From contig OY969721.1 in the NCBI GenBank assembly GCA_963702175.1, positions 1,054,001 through 1,118,000 on the forward strand: a DNA stretch of 64,000 nucleotides. The letters are read 5' to 3'. The notes under the pieces are model-generated. The model did not search any database and was not told the origin of the DNA. It saw nothing but the letters and a program-made list of their open reading frames with translations. Numbering within the stretch: position 1 is the stretch's first letter; every line of letters starts with the position of its first letter. The DNA is from VRUE01 sp963702175. GTDB taxonomy: Bacteria; Actinomycetota; Thermoleophilia; Solirubrobacterales; 70-9. Both the position numbers and the translations under genes were made by a program. Of this stretch, positions 1 to 8,985 are shown in pieces.

Positions 1-1068
1 GGCGAGCGGCCGCTCGACCGGCTCGTGCTCGGCGAGCGCCTGCGGCACGGTGAGCAGGCGCACCCCGGCGGCCTCAGCTCTGGACAGGACCTCCTGCAAC
101 CAGATCACCCCCTCCGACCACCAGTGGCCGAGCAGCTCGGTGTCGATCGCGAAGACGAGCAGGCCGCGGCGGCCGGTCGTCGCCTGCGCCTCGCGCAACC
201 GGGCCGCAGCCGCGGCGAGGAACTCGCCTGCCTGCCGGCACGCCGCCTCTTCAGCCGCAACGGGGTCATAAGCCCCTCCGCCGACCTTCCAGATCCGCAC
301 ACCGCGCAGCGACTTGCCCGCGAACTGGGCGTGGGCTGGGTCGGAGGGGTAACCATCGAGCGACCAGAGCCACTGGATCGCCTCCCAATCGATCGGCAGT
401 GCAACGGGCCCGGCCTCGGTCGCGACAGGCCGGAGCGCCTCCGGCGAGTCGTCGTAAGCGCTCTGGTCGGCGCAGAACCAGGCCACCCCCTGCTCCGCCA
501 AGGCCCACTCGAGGCCCGGCGCGTAGGCGCACTCCGGCAGCCAGAAACCACCGTCCCAGCCGAAGCGGCGCCGGTGCGAGCGAATCCCGGCATCGAGCTG
601 CAGCCGCAGCCCCTCGCGCGTTGCCAGCAGCGGCAGCACTGCGTGGGTGGCCGCAGACGCAGCCAGCGCGATCCGCCCGGACTTCTCCGCCTCACGGAAA
701 AGCCGCAGGGGGTCGCCTCCTGCATCGTCGAGCAGCTCCAGCGCGTGCCGGTTCCGGGCCAGCTCCGCCTCGCAGGCGGCCCGGCACTCAGCCGACACCT
801 GTCCGGCGTCGGCTTCGGCAGCCTCGATCCGCCACTCGAGCAGGAACTTGCGCAGCCGCTCCCGCAGGCCGGCCTCCTCCAACTGGTCCGCCAGCACGGG
901 GGTAATAGTCATCGTCAGCCGCTCGGCCCCCTCGAGCACCGGCAGGTAGGAGCGGATCACCGCGTCGAAGAGCCACTCCTCGCCGAACGGGTAGGTGCCG
1001 AAGCCCTCGACGTAGGGCATGTGGCTGTGCAGGACGATCGCCAGGTCGCCGGCGGTGTCCTCAGGCAT
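1..1068 (-). CDS. GH57 1,4-alpha-glucan branching enzyme (3' part outside the window)
   Basis: The first 356 codons are visible; the C-terminus runs off the left edge. Family GH57 branching enzymes cut alpha-1,4-glucan and re-attach the piece by an alpha-1,6 bond in the cytoplasm. Seen here: HSHMPYV at residues 14-20 (family motif 1), WLPECAY at 176-182, whose Glu179 matches the GH57 nucleophile, and FAIDTELLGHWW at 306-317, whose Asp309 matches the acid/base. The ATG at 1068 overlaps the end of the upstream methyltransferase gene by 8 nt, so the two are co-transcribed. A relative in the DUF1957 or amylase branch of GH57 cannot be excluded without the missing C-terminal helical domain. Confidence 0.85.
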   Translation of the reverse strand, partial: MPEDTAGDLAIVLHSHMPYVEGFGTYPFGEEWLFDAVIRSYLPVLEGAERLTMTITPVLADQLEEAGLRERLRKFLLEWRIEAAEADAGQVSAECRAACEAELARNRHALELLDDAGGDPLRLFREAEKSGRIALAASAATHAVLPLLATREGLRLQLDAGIRSHRRRFGWDGGFWLPECAYAPGLEWALAEQGVAWFCADQSAYDDSPEALRPVATEAGPVALPIDWEAIQWLWSLDGYPSDPAHAQFAGKSLRGVRIWKVGGGAYDPVAAEEAACRQAGEFLAAAAARLREAQATTGRRGLLVFAIDTELLGHWWSEGVIWLQEVLSRAEAAGVRLLTVPQALAEHEPVERPLA

Positions 1069-1822
1069 GGCAGACGGCGACGAAGTCCAGGGCCCGGTCG
1101 AGATTCCCGGTCCTGAGGGCGAAGTCGGAGGCCGAGATCGCCGGCGTAAAACGGTCATAGAACGGCTTGGTGATGCGAAGCGCCTTGTGGACCCGATCCC
1201 AGCCGAGCCGGATCGCCAGCTCGTGGGCGCGCAGCTTGCGGGCGTGGAAGAGGCCGAATAGCTCGACCCGGGGGAAGTGGGTCTCGCAGAGCCCGCGGAA
1301 CTCGGCGGCACGGTACTCGCGCACGTGCCAGGGGTTGTCGGACTTCTCCGCCCCGGGCGGAGCCAAGGTGAGCAGGTTGGGAGTAGAGACGTAGGCGACG
1401 CCTTCCGGGCCCAGCATCGACTTGAAGTGCTCGAGGATCGCGCCAGCGTCCTGCACATGCTCGATCGTCTGCAGGAAGACGACCGCGTCGCAGGACTCAG
1501 CGAAGCTCTCGACCAGGTCGCGCTCGAAGCGCAGGTTGGGACGCACATAGCGCAGCTGCGCGTGCTCGTGCGCTTCCGGGTTGGCGTCGACGCCGACGAC
1601 GCTCGCCGCCGCCCCCGCCAGCGTGTCGGAGCCGTAGCCCTCGCCGCAGGCCATGTCAACGACGCGCCTGCCCCTCACCCGCGCCGCGATCCACTCGTAG
1701 ACGACCAGGTGGCGGCGATACCAGTAGTTCTCCTCGGGCACGTCGGGCAGCGTCCGCTCGCCCGTTAGCGGCAGCGGCGGCACGCCGGGGGGCTGGTTGC
1801 GCTGGACGTACTCGCGATCCAC
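1061..1822 (-). CDS. class I SAM-dependent methyltransferase
   Basis: This 253-residue protein has a Rossmann-type methyltransferase core. VVDMACGEGYGS is the glycine-rich SAM-binding motif I, GVDANPEAHEHA follows as the acidic ribose-binding strand, and FLQTIEHVQD resembles the post-II region of UbiE/Methyltransf_11 enzymes. The N-terminus (PLTGERTLPDVPEENYWYRRH) is typical of methyltransferases found with glycosyltransferases or glycan enzymes. It overlaps the GH57 gene by 8 nt, which suggests a shared role in glucan or polysaccharide modification. That link is inference; the substrate cannot be read from sequence. Confidence 0.8.
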   Translation of the reverse strand: MDREYVQRNQPPGVPPLPLTGERTLPDVPEENYWYRRHLVVYEWIAARVRGRRVVDMACGEGYGSDTLAGAAASVVGVDANPEAHEHAQLRYVRPNLRFERDLVESFAESCDAVVFLQTIEHVQDAGAILEHFKSMLGPEGVAYVSTPNLLTLAPPGAEKSDNPWHVREYRAAEFRGLCETHFPRVELFGLFHARKLRAHELAIRLGWDRVHKALRITKPFYDRFTPAISASDFALRTGNLDRALDFVAVCHA

Positions 1823-1888
1823 GGCGGGGACCGTATTGCGGCCTCGGCGCTTCGTGCTTTACGCCAATCCGCGTAGAGTTTCGGCCGC

Positions 1889-2806
1889 ATGCCCGCCTCC
1901 CCGACGGCGACGCCGGAGCACATCAAGGACGTCAACACCCGCTACCACGACGCGGCGGCCGACGAGTACGACGCCAAGTGGGGCATCGACTTCGGCGCTA
2001 CCGGTCAGGAGCAGGTGCGGCTGAAGCTGGCCAAGGCCCTCGGCGGCCTCAACGGGGAAACCTTTGGAGACGGTCTTGAGATCGGCTCCGGCACCGGCTA
2101 CTTCTCGCTCAACCTGGTGCAGCTCAGCGTAGTCCAGCGGCTCACCGCAACTGACATCTCGCCCGGGATGCTGAAGCGACTCGCAGCCACTGCCGGCTCG
2201 CTCGGCCTCGATGTCGAGACGGTCGAGACCGAGGCAGAGACGCTGCCCTTCGAGAGCGAGAGCTTCGACATCGTCTTCGGCCACGCCGTCCTCCACCACA
2301 TCCCTGACCTCGAGCGGGCCTTTGCCGAATTTCGCCGCGTTCTGCGGCCGGGCGGCGCGATCGCCTTCGCCGGTGAGCCCTCGCGCTACGGCGACATGCT
2401 GGCGGCGCTGCCAAAGAGAGCTGGCCTGCTCGCGGCCCCCGCCTGGCGCGGGCTGGTCAAAGCACAGCAGCGGGGCGTGCCGGAGTCCGAGCAGTCGAGC
2501 GGCCACGCGCTGGAGGGAGAGGTCGACGTCCACGCCTTCGCCCCGGCCGACCTGCGCCGTCTGTTGCGCGAGGCCGGTTTCGAGCAACGCCGCGTCGGCG
2601 GCGAGGAGCTGCTCGCCAACGCCTGGGGCTGGGGGCTGCGCACCGTCGAGTCGACCGCCGAGCCGGAATCGGTCTCGTGGCGCTGGCGCAACTTCGCCTT
2701 CCAGAGCTACATCGCGCTGCAAAAGGTCGACACCCGCGTGCTCGAGCCCAACCTCCCCGCCGAGCTCTTCTACAACCTGCTCGTCTCCGGGCGCAAGCCC
2801 GTTTAG
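1889..2806 (+). CDS. class I SAM-dependent methyltransferase (Methyltransf_11 type)
   Basis: The 305-residue protein starts NTRYHDAAADEYDAKWG, a usual entry to Methyltransf_11 enzymes. It continues with LEIGSGTGYFS (motif I, SAM binding), TATDIS (motif II), FDIVFGHAVLHHIPD and RVLRPGGAIAFAGEP (motif III). The C-terminal third is longer than in minimal enzymes and may shape the acceptor site. It is transcribed away from the methyltransferase at 1061-1822, with a 66-nt divergent gap. Its stop codon overlaps that of the convergent adenylate cyclase by 4 nt. The substrate is unknown. Confidence 0.8.
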   Translation: MPASPTATPEHIKDVNTRYHDAAADEYDAKWGIDFGATGQEQVRLKLAKALGGLNGETFGDGLEIGSGTGYFSLNLVQLSVVQRLTATDISPGMLKRLAATAGSLGLDVETVETEAETLPFESESFDIVFGHAVLHHIPDLERAFAEFRRVLRPGGAIAFAGEPSRYGDMLAALPKRAGLLAAPAWRGLVKAQQRGVPESEQSSGHALEGEVDVHAFAPADLRRLLREAGFEQRRVGGEELLANAWGWGLRTVESTAEPESVSWRWRNFAFQSYIALQKVDTRVLEPNLPAELFYNLLVSGRKPV

Positions 2807-3918
2807 CCGTCGCGCTTGCGGCGGGCGCGGAAGAGCTTGATGCCGGAGTCGATTCCCTTCAGGCGTCGCTCCCCCGCGAACGAGTAGGAGAAACTGCCGT
2901 CAACGATCTCCTTGGTCGCAGCGTCGACGAGGACGCTGCCGGGCCTAGCAACGCCGGTTATGCGACTCGCCAGGTTGACCGAGCGACCGTAGTAGTCGCC
3001 CGACTGGGCGATCGCCGGACCGTAGGCGAGGCCGGCGCGCAGGAAGGGGAACTCCTCCCCTTCGCCCTCGGCCATCTCGATCACCCGCACCGCCGCCTCC
3101 AGCATCGGCTCGGGCTCGCTGCAGACGAGCATCGCCGCGTCGCCAATCATCTTCACCAGCCGCACCGGCGGTTCCGCGATCAGGGTCGCCATCTCCTCGA
3201 AGCGTCCCGCCACCGAGCCCAGCTCCTCCGGCGCGATCTCCTCGCCGAGGCGGGTGAACTCGACCAGGTCAGCGAAGCAGACGGCGAGGTCGACGGCGCC
3301 GCGAATCTCGCCGGAGGCGAGGTCGGCAGTGCCGATCACGTCGCGCCGAATCTGCTCCAACATGTGAGCCTGGAGCGCATAGACCAGCGTTGGGCCGACC
3401 AGCGGCATCATGTGCTCGGCGGCAGCGGCGAAGCGTAAGGCGAGGTCGCGCTCCGTATCCCCCGGCTGCATCAGCGCGCGCACGGTCAGCTCGCGGTTTG
3501 CGGCGGCGATGCGCGCCGTCCCCATCCCGATCGTCCTCGCCACCTGAAGCATTCCGTCCTCGGGCAGACCGCCGTCGAGGAACGCCTTTACGTTGCGCGC
3601 CGCTTCCACGTCTGCCTCGGTCACCGTGCGCTCGTCGGGGTCGGTGTAGGGCACCCCGATAGCGGCGCTGAAGCGCTGCAGAAGGTCGAGGTCGACGCCC
3701 GAGATTTCGGCGACTTCACGCGGCGTGTAGCGGGGGCCCGGGCCCGCCAGCGCCCGCTCCACCGGCAGCAGGGTGAGGCGCCCGGCGGCGACCGCTTCGC
3801 GCAGCTCATCCAGCGACGCGCCGTCGGCGACGAGCTCTTCGAGCAGGGCGAGACGAGCGGCGCGGGCCTCGCCTTCGAGGTCGTCGAGCAACCCCTCTGC
3901 CTCGAAGTCGATCGTCAT
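2803..3918 (-). CDS. class III adenylate cyclase with Rv1264-like N-terminal regulatory domain
   Basis: The protein (371 aa) would make cAMP from ATP. The catalytic domain occupies roughly residues 205-371. FADLVEFT contains the first metal Asp (D217), KMIGDAAML the second (D260) with the adenine-selecting Lys256, and SGDYYGRSVNLASR gives Asp308, Asn315 and Arg319. All class III catalytic positions are therefore present. Residues 1-200 are soluble and helical and contain a MerR-like segment (YTPREVAEISGVDLDLLQRF). This recalls the N-terminal autoinhibitory domain of the pH-responsive mycobacterial cyclase Rv1264. No membrane segment is seen. The start overlaps the ggt stop by 4 nt (ATGA), which indicates translational coupling. 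Confidence 0.87.
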   Translation of the reverse strand: MTIDFEAEGLLDDLEGEARAARLALLEELVADGASLDELREAVAAGRLTLLPVERALAGPGPRYTPREVAEISGVDLDLLQRFSAAIGVPYTDPDERTVTEADVEAARNVKAFLDGGLPEDGMLQVARTIGMGTARIAAANRELTVRALMQPGDTERDLALRFAAAAEHMMPLVGPTLVYALQAHMLEQIRRDVIGTADLASGEIRGAVDLAVCFADLVEFTRLGEEIAPEELGSVAGRFEEMATLIAEPPVRLVKMIGDAAMLVCSEPEPMLEAAVRVIEMAEGEGEEFPFLRAGLAYGPAIAQSGDYYGRSVNLASRITGVARPGSVLVDAATKEIVDGSFSYSFAGERRLKGIDSGIKLFRARRKRDG

Positions 3919-5435
3919 GCGACCGCCACGCTACCGCCACGACGCGGGTCGCCGCCACCGCTGAGAGCATCCCCGGCGCGGTCGCGGGCGACCGCCTGCA
4001 CCCCGCCGAAGAAGAGGTTGATCTCGGGCCGCCGCAGAACGGGCAGGCCGCGTGCCTCGATCCTCGCCAGTGCCTCCTCGTCGATCCCCGGCTCCGACTG
4101 CACCACCCCAGCCTCGAAGTGCAGACGCGGCGCCCGCACGGCGTCACCGGCGGCCATCCCCTGCTCGACCACGCGGACGATGGTCTGCAGGATCGCCGAG
4201 CGGATTCGGTTGGAGCCCGCGCTGCCGAGCCCGAGCTCGATCTCGCCGTCGCGCAGGACCACGGTTGGCGCCATCATCGAAGGCACCCGGCGGCCGGGTG
4301 CGATCGCGTGAAAGCCGAGCGGGTTGAGGTCCTCCTCGCCGAGCATGTTGTTGAGGATCACGCCCGTGCCCGGAACGAGCACTCCGGAGCCGGAGCCGTT
4401 GGAGCAGGTGACGCTGGCGCACATCCCGTTCTCGTCGAGGACGGAGATGTGGGTGGTCGAGCCGAGCAGGTCGCTGGCCGCGAGGTCGAGCCCGGCCGGG
4501 TCGAGGAAGCTCGCCTCCAGTGCCTCCCCATAGAGCGCCTCGGCGAACTCCTCGCCGCGGGCGTCGTTGGCCGCGCCCATCGCCGCGACTAGTTGCTCGG
4601 GGCCGCTGAGCTCCCCCATTCGCTCGAGCAGGCCGAGGCAGAAGGCGATCAGGATCCCTCCAGAGGAGGGCGGCGGGTTGGTGAGGACCTCCGTACCGCG
4701 GAACGGCGCCCGGATCGGCTTGCGCTCGATCGCCTCGTAAGCGGCGAGGTCGGCTCGGCCAAGCGTGCCGCCCCGCTCGACTACGTGGTCGCTCAGCGCC
4801 GCCGCGACCTCGCCACGGTAAAACGGCTCGGCGCCCTCCGTCGCGAAGCGTTCCAGTGCCTCCGCCAGTTCGGGGAAGCGGAAGAGGTCCCCGTCGCCGA
4901 GCCGCCGGCCGCCTGGGGCGTAGAGCTCGCGGCACTCCTCTTGGCGCTCCTGGATCGGCGCCAGGATCTCGAAGATGTAGGCCTGCTCGGCATTCACCGG
5001 GGCCCCCTCGCGGGCAAGCCGTATACCGGCGCGGGCGAGGTCGGCGAGCGGCACCGAGCCGAAGCGGCGCAGCGCCAGCTCCAAGCCCGCTGCCGTGCCG
5101 GGCACCCCGCAGGAGGCAGGGCCGACGTAGAACGTCTGCACCGTCTCGGCGTCGAAGTGGACCGGGACCGCGACCAGCTCGGCCCCGCGCTCGACCCCGT
5201 CCAGGCCGGGCGCCGAGACGAAGAAGTCGATCAGGGCGCTCGCCGCGCCGTCGGCGGAGGCGGCGTCGTGGACCATCATGAAGCCGCCGGCGCCGAACCC
5301 TGTGAGAGGGCTCTCCGCCGCAAATGAGGCCATGACCGCGGCTACCGCGGCGTCGACGGCGTTGCCGCCCTCGCGCAGGACCTCGGCCCCCGCCTCGGCG
5401 GTGGTCGGGTGACCGGCAGCGACTACCCCGTGCAT
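3915..5435 (-). CDS. ggt: gamma-glutamyltransferase (Ntn hydrolase)
   Basis: Gamma-glutamyltransferases cleave or transfer the gamma-glutamyl group of glutathione-like compounds after autocleavage before a threonine. Here the nucleophile is Thr327 in STTHISVLDENG. The downstream glycine-rich SNGSGSGVLVPGTGVILNNM matches the small-subunit substrate loop, and REGGNAVDAAVAA near the N-terminus is the family's opening motif. At 506 residues it is slightly short because it begins directly at MHGVVAAGHPTTAEAG with no signal peptide, so a cytoplasmic location is likely. It lies 12 nt after ftsZ and overlaps the cyclase gene by 4 nt. A cephalosporin acylase-type relative is possible. Confidence 0.88.
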   Translation of the reverse strand: MHGVVAAGHPTTAEAGAEVLREGGNAVDAAVAAVMASFAAESPLTGFGAGGFMMVHDAASADGAASALIDFFVSAPGLDGVERGAELVAVPVHFDAETVQTFYVGPASCGVPGTAAGLELALRRFGSVPLADLARAGIRLAREGAPVNAEQAYIFEILAPIQERQEECRELYAPGGRRLGDGDLFRFPELAEALERFATEGAEPFYRGEVAAALSDHVVERGGTLGRADLAAYEAIERKPIRAPFRGTEVLTNPPPSSGGILIAFCLGLLERMGELSGPEQLVAAMGAANDARGEEFAEALYGEALEASFLDPAGLDLAASDLLGSTTHISVLDENGMCASVTCSNGSGSGVLVPGTGVILNNMLGEEDLNPLGFHAIAPGRRVPSMMAPTVVLRDGEIELGLGSAGSNRIRSAILQTIVRVVEQGMAAGDAVRAPRLHFEAGVVQSEPGIDEEALARIEARGLPVLRRPEINLFFGGVQAVARDRAGDALSGGGDPRRGGSVAVA

Positions 5436-5447
5436 GGGGCGCGAGGG

Positions 5448-6845
5448 CTAACCGGGGAGAAACTCGGGGACGTCGAGGGCGCCGAGCTCGCCCGGCTTCT
5501 CCGTCTGCGGCGGCCGTCCCCGGCCGGTGTCCTTGGTGCGGCGGATTGTCGGTTCGGCCGAGCGACGGGGCGAAGCGCTGTGGGCGTCGAAGCGGGTGGC
5601 GACGACGGTCACCCAGATCTGGTCGCCGAGCTCCTCGTCGACGTTGGCGCCGAAGATGATGTTGGCGTCGTCGTGGGCGGCCTCGCCGACGACCTTTGCC
5701 GCCTCGCTGACCTCGACCAGCGAGAGGTCGGGGCCGCCAGTGATCGAGAGCAAGATCGAGCGCGCGCCCTGCATTGAGGTCTCCAGCAGCGGCGAGGAGA
5801 TTGCTTTCTCGGCAGCGAGCTCGGCGCGATTCTCGCCGTGTGCCATCCCGATTCCGAGCAGGGCCCGGCCGGCGTCGGACATGATCGTCCGCACGTCGGC
5901 GAAGTCGAGGTTGATCAGCGCCGGCAGGGTGACGAGGTCGGAGATTCCCTGCACGCCCTGGCGCAGCACGTCGTCGGCGACCTGGAAGGCCTCGACCATC
6001 GAGGTCTGCTGGTCGAGCACCTCGAGCAGGCGGTCGTTGGGGACGACGATCAGCGTGTCGACCTCGGCGGCGAGCTCCTCGATCCCCTTGCTCGCCTGGC
6101 CGCCGCGGCGGCTGCCCTCGAAGCTGAACGGCTTGGTGACGATGCCAACGGTGAGCGCGCCGACCTCGCGGGCGAGGCGGGCGATCACCGGTGCGGCGCC
6201 ACTGCCGGTGCCGCCGCCGGCGCCGGCGGCGACGAAGACCATGTCGGAACCCTTGAGCAGGCGCTTGATCTTGTCCTGCTCCTCGAAGGCGGAGCGATGG
6301 CCGACGGCTGGATCGGCGCCGGCGCCGAGGCCGCGCGTCTGCTCGTCGCCGATGTGGACGGTGACGTCGGCGACGCAGAGCTGCAGCGACTGAAGATCGG
6401 TATTGACGGCCATGAACTCGACCCCGGGGATGCGCGCCTCGACCATGCGGTTGACGGCGTTGACGCCGGCACCGCCGACGCCGACGACCCGGATCACGGG
6501 CTGGTGCGGCTCGCCGCTCCCCGGCGGCTCATACTCAGGCTCCTCCCGCCCATACCGCGGCGTCTCCACGATCGGCTCCAGCTCACGTCGCTGCTGCGGC
6601 TCCTCGGAGAACACGCGCTTGAGTCGCTCGGGAGGGGACTCGGTCGATCCTTCGGAAAGCTCGTCGCGAGGGATCTCTCCCGCATCTCCCGCGGGTGGTG
6701 TCGATGGTGATCCCCCCGACGGGTGAGTCGGGGGGTCGCCGTCGGCGACAGGACCCGCGGGCCGATCCGCCTCGTCGTCGGTCGTGGACCGGAAAAGATC
6801 CGAGAGGGGGCCCTCTCGCATGCTTGCCCGCTTACGCCGACTCAT
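5448..6845 (-). CDS. ftsZ: cell division GTPase FtsZ with ~115-residue N-terminal extension
   Basis: FtsZ polymerises into the Z-ring. The core starts near residue 115 (VIRVVGVGGAGVNAVNRM), carries the tubulin signature GAGGGTGSG at 208-216 and the T7-loop INLDFAD needed for GTP hydrolysis, and ends in LDVPEFLP, the C-terminal peptide that binds partner proteins. Residues 1-114 are acidic and rich in Pro, Ser and Glu, whereas typical FtsZ has only about 10 residues before the core. The start is well supported: AAGGAGG at 6855-6861 lies 9 nt before the ATG, inside the end of the parA-like gene, which overlaps by 14 nt. No dcw-cluster genes are in the window. Confidence 0.93.
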   Translation of the reverse strand: MSRRKRASMREGPLSDLFRSTTDDEADRPAGPVADGDPPTHPSGGSPSTPPAGDAGEIPRDELSEGSTESPPERLKRVFSEEPQQRRELEPIVETPRYGREEPEYEPPGSGEPHQPVIRVVGVGGAGVNAVNRMVEARIPGVEFMAVNTDLQSLQLCVADVTVHIGDEQTRGLGAGADPAVGHRSAFEEQDKIKRLLKGSDMVFVAAGAGGGTGSGAAPVIARLAREVGALTVGIVTKPFSFEGSRRGGQASKGIEELAAEVDTLIVVPNDRLLEVLDQQTSMVEAFQVADDVLRQGVQGISDLVTLPALINLDFADVRTIMSDAGRALLGIGMAHGENRAELAAEKAISSPLLETSMQGARSILLSITGGPDLSLVEVSEAAKVVGEAAHDDANIIFGANVDEELGDQIWVTVVATRFDAHSASPRRSAEPTIRRTKDTGRGRPPQTEKPGELGALDVPEFLPG

Positions 6846-7998
6846 TCGCCAGAACCTCCTTCGCCAGCTCCCGGTAGTAGTTCGCGGCGCTGCTGCCGGA
6901 ATCGTACTTGAGCACGCTGGCGCCCTTCACCGGCGCCTCGGCGAACTTGATCGCCTTGCGAATGCGGGATTTGAAGACGAGGTCGCCGAAGTTCTCCTCG
7001 AGGATCTCAACCGCCTCCTTGGCGTGGACGGTGCGCGAGTCGAGCATCGTCGGCAGGATGCCCTCGATCTTGACGTCGGGGTTGAGATTCTCCTGGATCA
7101 TCTTCAGCGTGTTCTGGAGCTGGACAAGCCCGCGCATCGAGAGGTACTCGCACTGGACCGGGACGATCACCTTGTTCGCCGCGGTCAGCGCGTTGATCGT
7201 CAAGAGGCCGAGGCTGGGCGGCGTGTCGATACAGACGAAGTCGTAGTCGCCGGAGACCTCTTTCAGCGACTTCTCGAGCGAGCGCTCGCGGCCGATCTTG
7301 GTGCTCATCGCGATCTCGGCACCGGCCAGGTCGATCGAGGAAACGGCAATGTCGATCTCCCGGCGCTGGATGATCTCGCTGATCGGCATGTCGTTGACCA
7401 GCACGTCATAAAGACTCTTTTCCACCTTGTCCGGATCGATCCCCTGGCTCATCGTCAAGTTCCCCTGCGGGTCCATGTCGATGCAGAGCACCCGGTGCCC
7501 GGACTCGGCAAACGCCACCGCGAGGTTCAGCGTGGTGGTCGTCTTAGCCACCCCACCCTTCTGGTTGGCAAAAGCAATCACCTCAGCATGCTTCACCGGG
7601 GTCTCGGAAACCTGCTCCTCGACAGCAACTTCATGCCGAGACGGAGCGATCAAATCCCGCGCCATCAGACGTCCGTCGTCTTCCGGCTCATCGGCGTCAG
7701 CCGCCTCTACGGCCGAACCCTCGTCGCTATCCCATGCTTCGACCGGTCCCTCGCCGTCATCGGCATCCGCTTCTCCAGCGGGTGGCGCTGTAGGGGGGAC
7801 CGCCCCCGAGGAAGCTTTAGCTACCGCAGGGGGCGGTGGGTCCCCTGCAGCGTCAGGACCCGCTGGTGAGAGCTCATCGTCGTACTCGTCGACGGGCCGC
7901 TCGGGTACGACTTCCTCCATCCGCTCAAGCTCCTCAACAATCGGATGCGGCTCTTCGGCGACAGGGGCTGGCTTGGACCTTCGGCTGAGAAATCCCAT
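6832..7998 (-). CDS. ParA/Soj-type ATPase with ~135-residue acidic N-terminal extension
   Basis: ParA ATPases position chromosomes, plasmids or large complexes. The catalytic domain begins near residue 138: a deviant Walker A (QKGGVAKTTTTLN, 146-158) with the signature lysine of the SIMIBI class, Walker A' (CIDMDPQGNLT) and Walker B (FVCIDTPPSLGLLTINAL). The usual ParA length is about 250-260 residues. Here 388 residues result from a Pro/Glu/Asp-rich, probably disordered tail. The Gly of the usual GGVGKT is Ala (GGVAKT), a variant also found in functional homologues. It is the first gene of the parA-ftsZ-ggt-cyclase unit. No parB or parS site is adjacent, so a role in division-site or other positioning is as likely as chromosome segregation. 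Confidence 0.88.
   Translation of the reverse strand: MGFLSRRSKPAPVAEEPHPIVEELERMEEVVPERPVDEYDDELSPAGPDAAGDPPPPAVAKASSGAVPPTAPPAGEADADDGEGPVEAWDSDEGSAVEAADADEPEDDGRLMARDLIAPSRHEVAVEEQVSETPVKHAEVIAFANQKGGVAKTTTTLNLAVAFAESGHRVLCIDMDPQGNLTMSQGIDPDKVEKSLYDVLVNDMPISEIIQRREIDIAVSSIDLAGAEIAMSTKIGRERSLEKSLKEVSGDYDFVCIDTPPSLGLLTINALTAANKVIVPVQCEYLSMRGLVQLQNTLKMIQENLNPDVKIEGILPTMLDSRTVHAKEAVEILEENFGDLVFKSRIRKAIKFAEAPVKGASVLKYDSGSSAANYYRELAKEVLANESA
6855..6861 (-). promoter_or_regulatory. strong Shine-Dalgarno fixing the ftsZ start
   Basis: AAGGAGG on the minus strand, 9 nt upstream of the ATG at 6845 and inside the last codons of the parA-like gene. It supports the long-N-terminus form of FtsZ over internal starts such as the Met at residue 9. 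Confidence 0.75.
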
Positions 7999-8013
7999 TG
8001 CGCGGGTATTCGC

Positions 8014-8985
8014 ATGGCCGCCGGTTTTTCCTTCCCGACCGCAAAATTGCTAGGAATCGCCCCGATCCCAGATTTCTTGGACAAGCGGCTGGTCTTCGTT
8101 ACCGGCAAGGGAGGCGTGGGCAAGACCACCGTCGCGGTCGCGATGGGGCTGCGCGCCGCCGCCGCCGGCAAGCGCACGATCGTCTGTGAGGTCGCGGCGC
8201 AGGAGAACGCCTCGCGGATCTTCGACCACACCCAGGTCGGCTTCCACGAGGTCGAGATGGAGGAGAACCTCTGGACGATCTCGATCGACCCCGACGAGTC
8301 GATGCGCGAGTACGTGCTGCTGCAACTCAAGGTGCGGGCAATGCGCGACCTGCTCTTCCGCAGCCGCATCTTCAACTACCTCGCCGCTGCCACCCCTGGG
8401 CTGAAGGAGCTGGTCACGATCGGCAAGATCTGGGAGCTGGCCCAGCTCGACCGCAAGGTGAAGAGCGGTCGTAAGTACGACTTGGTAATCGTCGATGCTC
8501 CCGCGACAGGCCACGGGATCGGCTTCCTCCAGACCCCCCGCACCTTCGCTGCTATCGCCCGCGTCGGGCCGATCCACTCACAGGCCCAGCAGCTCGATCG
8601 CCTGATCACCGACCACGAGCACACCGGAACGGCGATCGTTTCCCTGCCCGAGGAGATGCCGGTCAATGAGTCGGCGGCGCTCGAGCACGACCTGCGCGCC
8701 GAGATCGGCGTCGCGGTCGACCGCGTCTACATGAACGGCCTCTACCCGGAGCGCTTCTCCGTCGAGGAGGCCGAGCGCCTAGCCGCCCTCGCCACAGAGG
8801 AGGACGGCGCGACCCGCGCTGCGGCGCGCGCAGCGCTCTCCGAGCATGGCCGCGGCCGCTCCCAGCGGGCCCAGCTCGCGCGCCTGCGGCGCCGGGTCGA
8901 GACGCCGGTCAAAGCGCTGCCCTTCCTCTTCGAGCCCGACCTCGGAGTCGAGGCGGCCCGCCAGCTGGCCAAGAGGCTGCACTGA
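8014..8985 (+). CDS. ArsA/GET3-family ATPase, first of a pair (BagA-like)
   Basis: ArsA-type P-loop ATPase of the SIMIBI class. It has Walker A GKGGVGKTTVAVA and Walker B VIVDAPATGHG, which carries the 'DAPATGH' signature of the family. The pair of adjacent ArsA-like genes matches the layout of mycobacterial Rv3679-Rv3680, reported as a heterodimeric Get3-like complex. Upstream ATG codons would overlap the divergent parA-like gene, so the ATG at 8014 is chosen; a TTG at 8077, just before DKRLVFVTG, is an alternative. The stop codon overlaps the next start by 1 nt (TGATG). There is no arsenite efflux gene nearby, so arsenic resistance is unlikely. Confidence 0.82.
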   Translation: MAAGFSFPTAKLLGIAPIPDFLDKRLVFVTGKGGVGKTTVAVAMGLRAAAAGKRTIVCEVAAQENASRIFDHTQVGFHEVEMEENLWTISIDPDESMREYVLLQLKVRAMRDLLFRSRIFNYLAAATPGLKELVTIGKIWELAQLDRKVKSGRKYDLVIVDAPATGHGIGFLQTPRTFAAIARVGPIHSQAQQLDRLITDHEHTGTAIVSLPEEMPVNESAALEHDLRAEIGVAVDRVYMNGLYPERFSVEEAERLAALATEEDGATRAAARAALSEHGRGRSQRAQLARLRRRVETPVKALPFLFEPDLGVEAARQLAKRLH

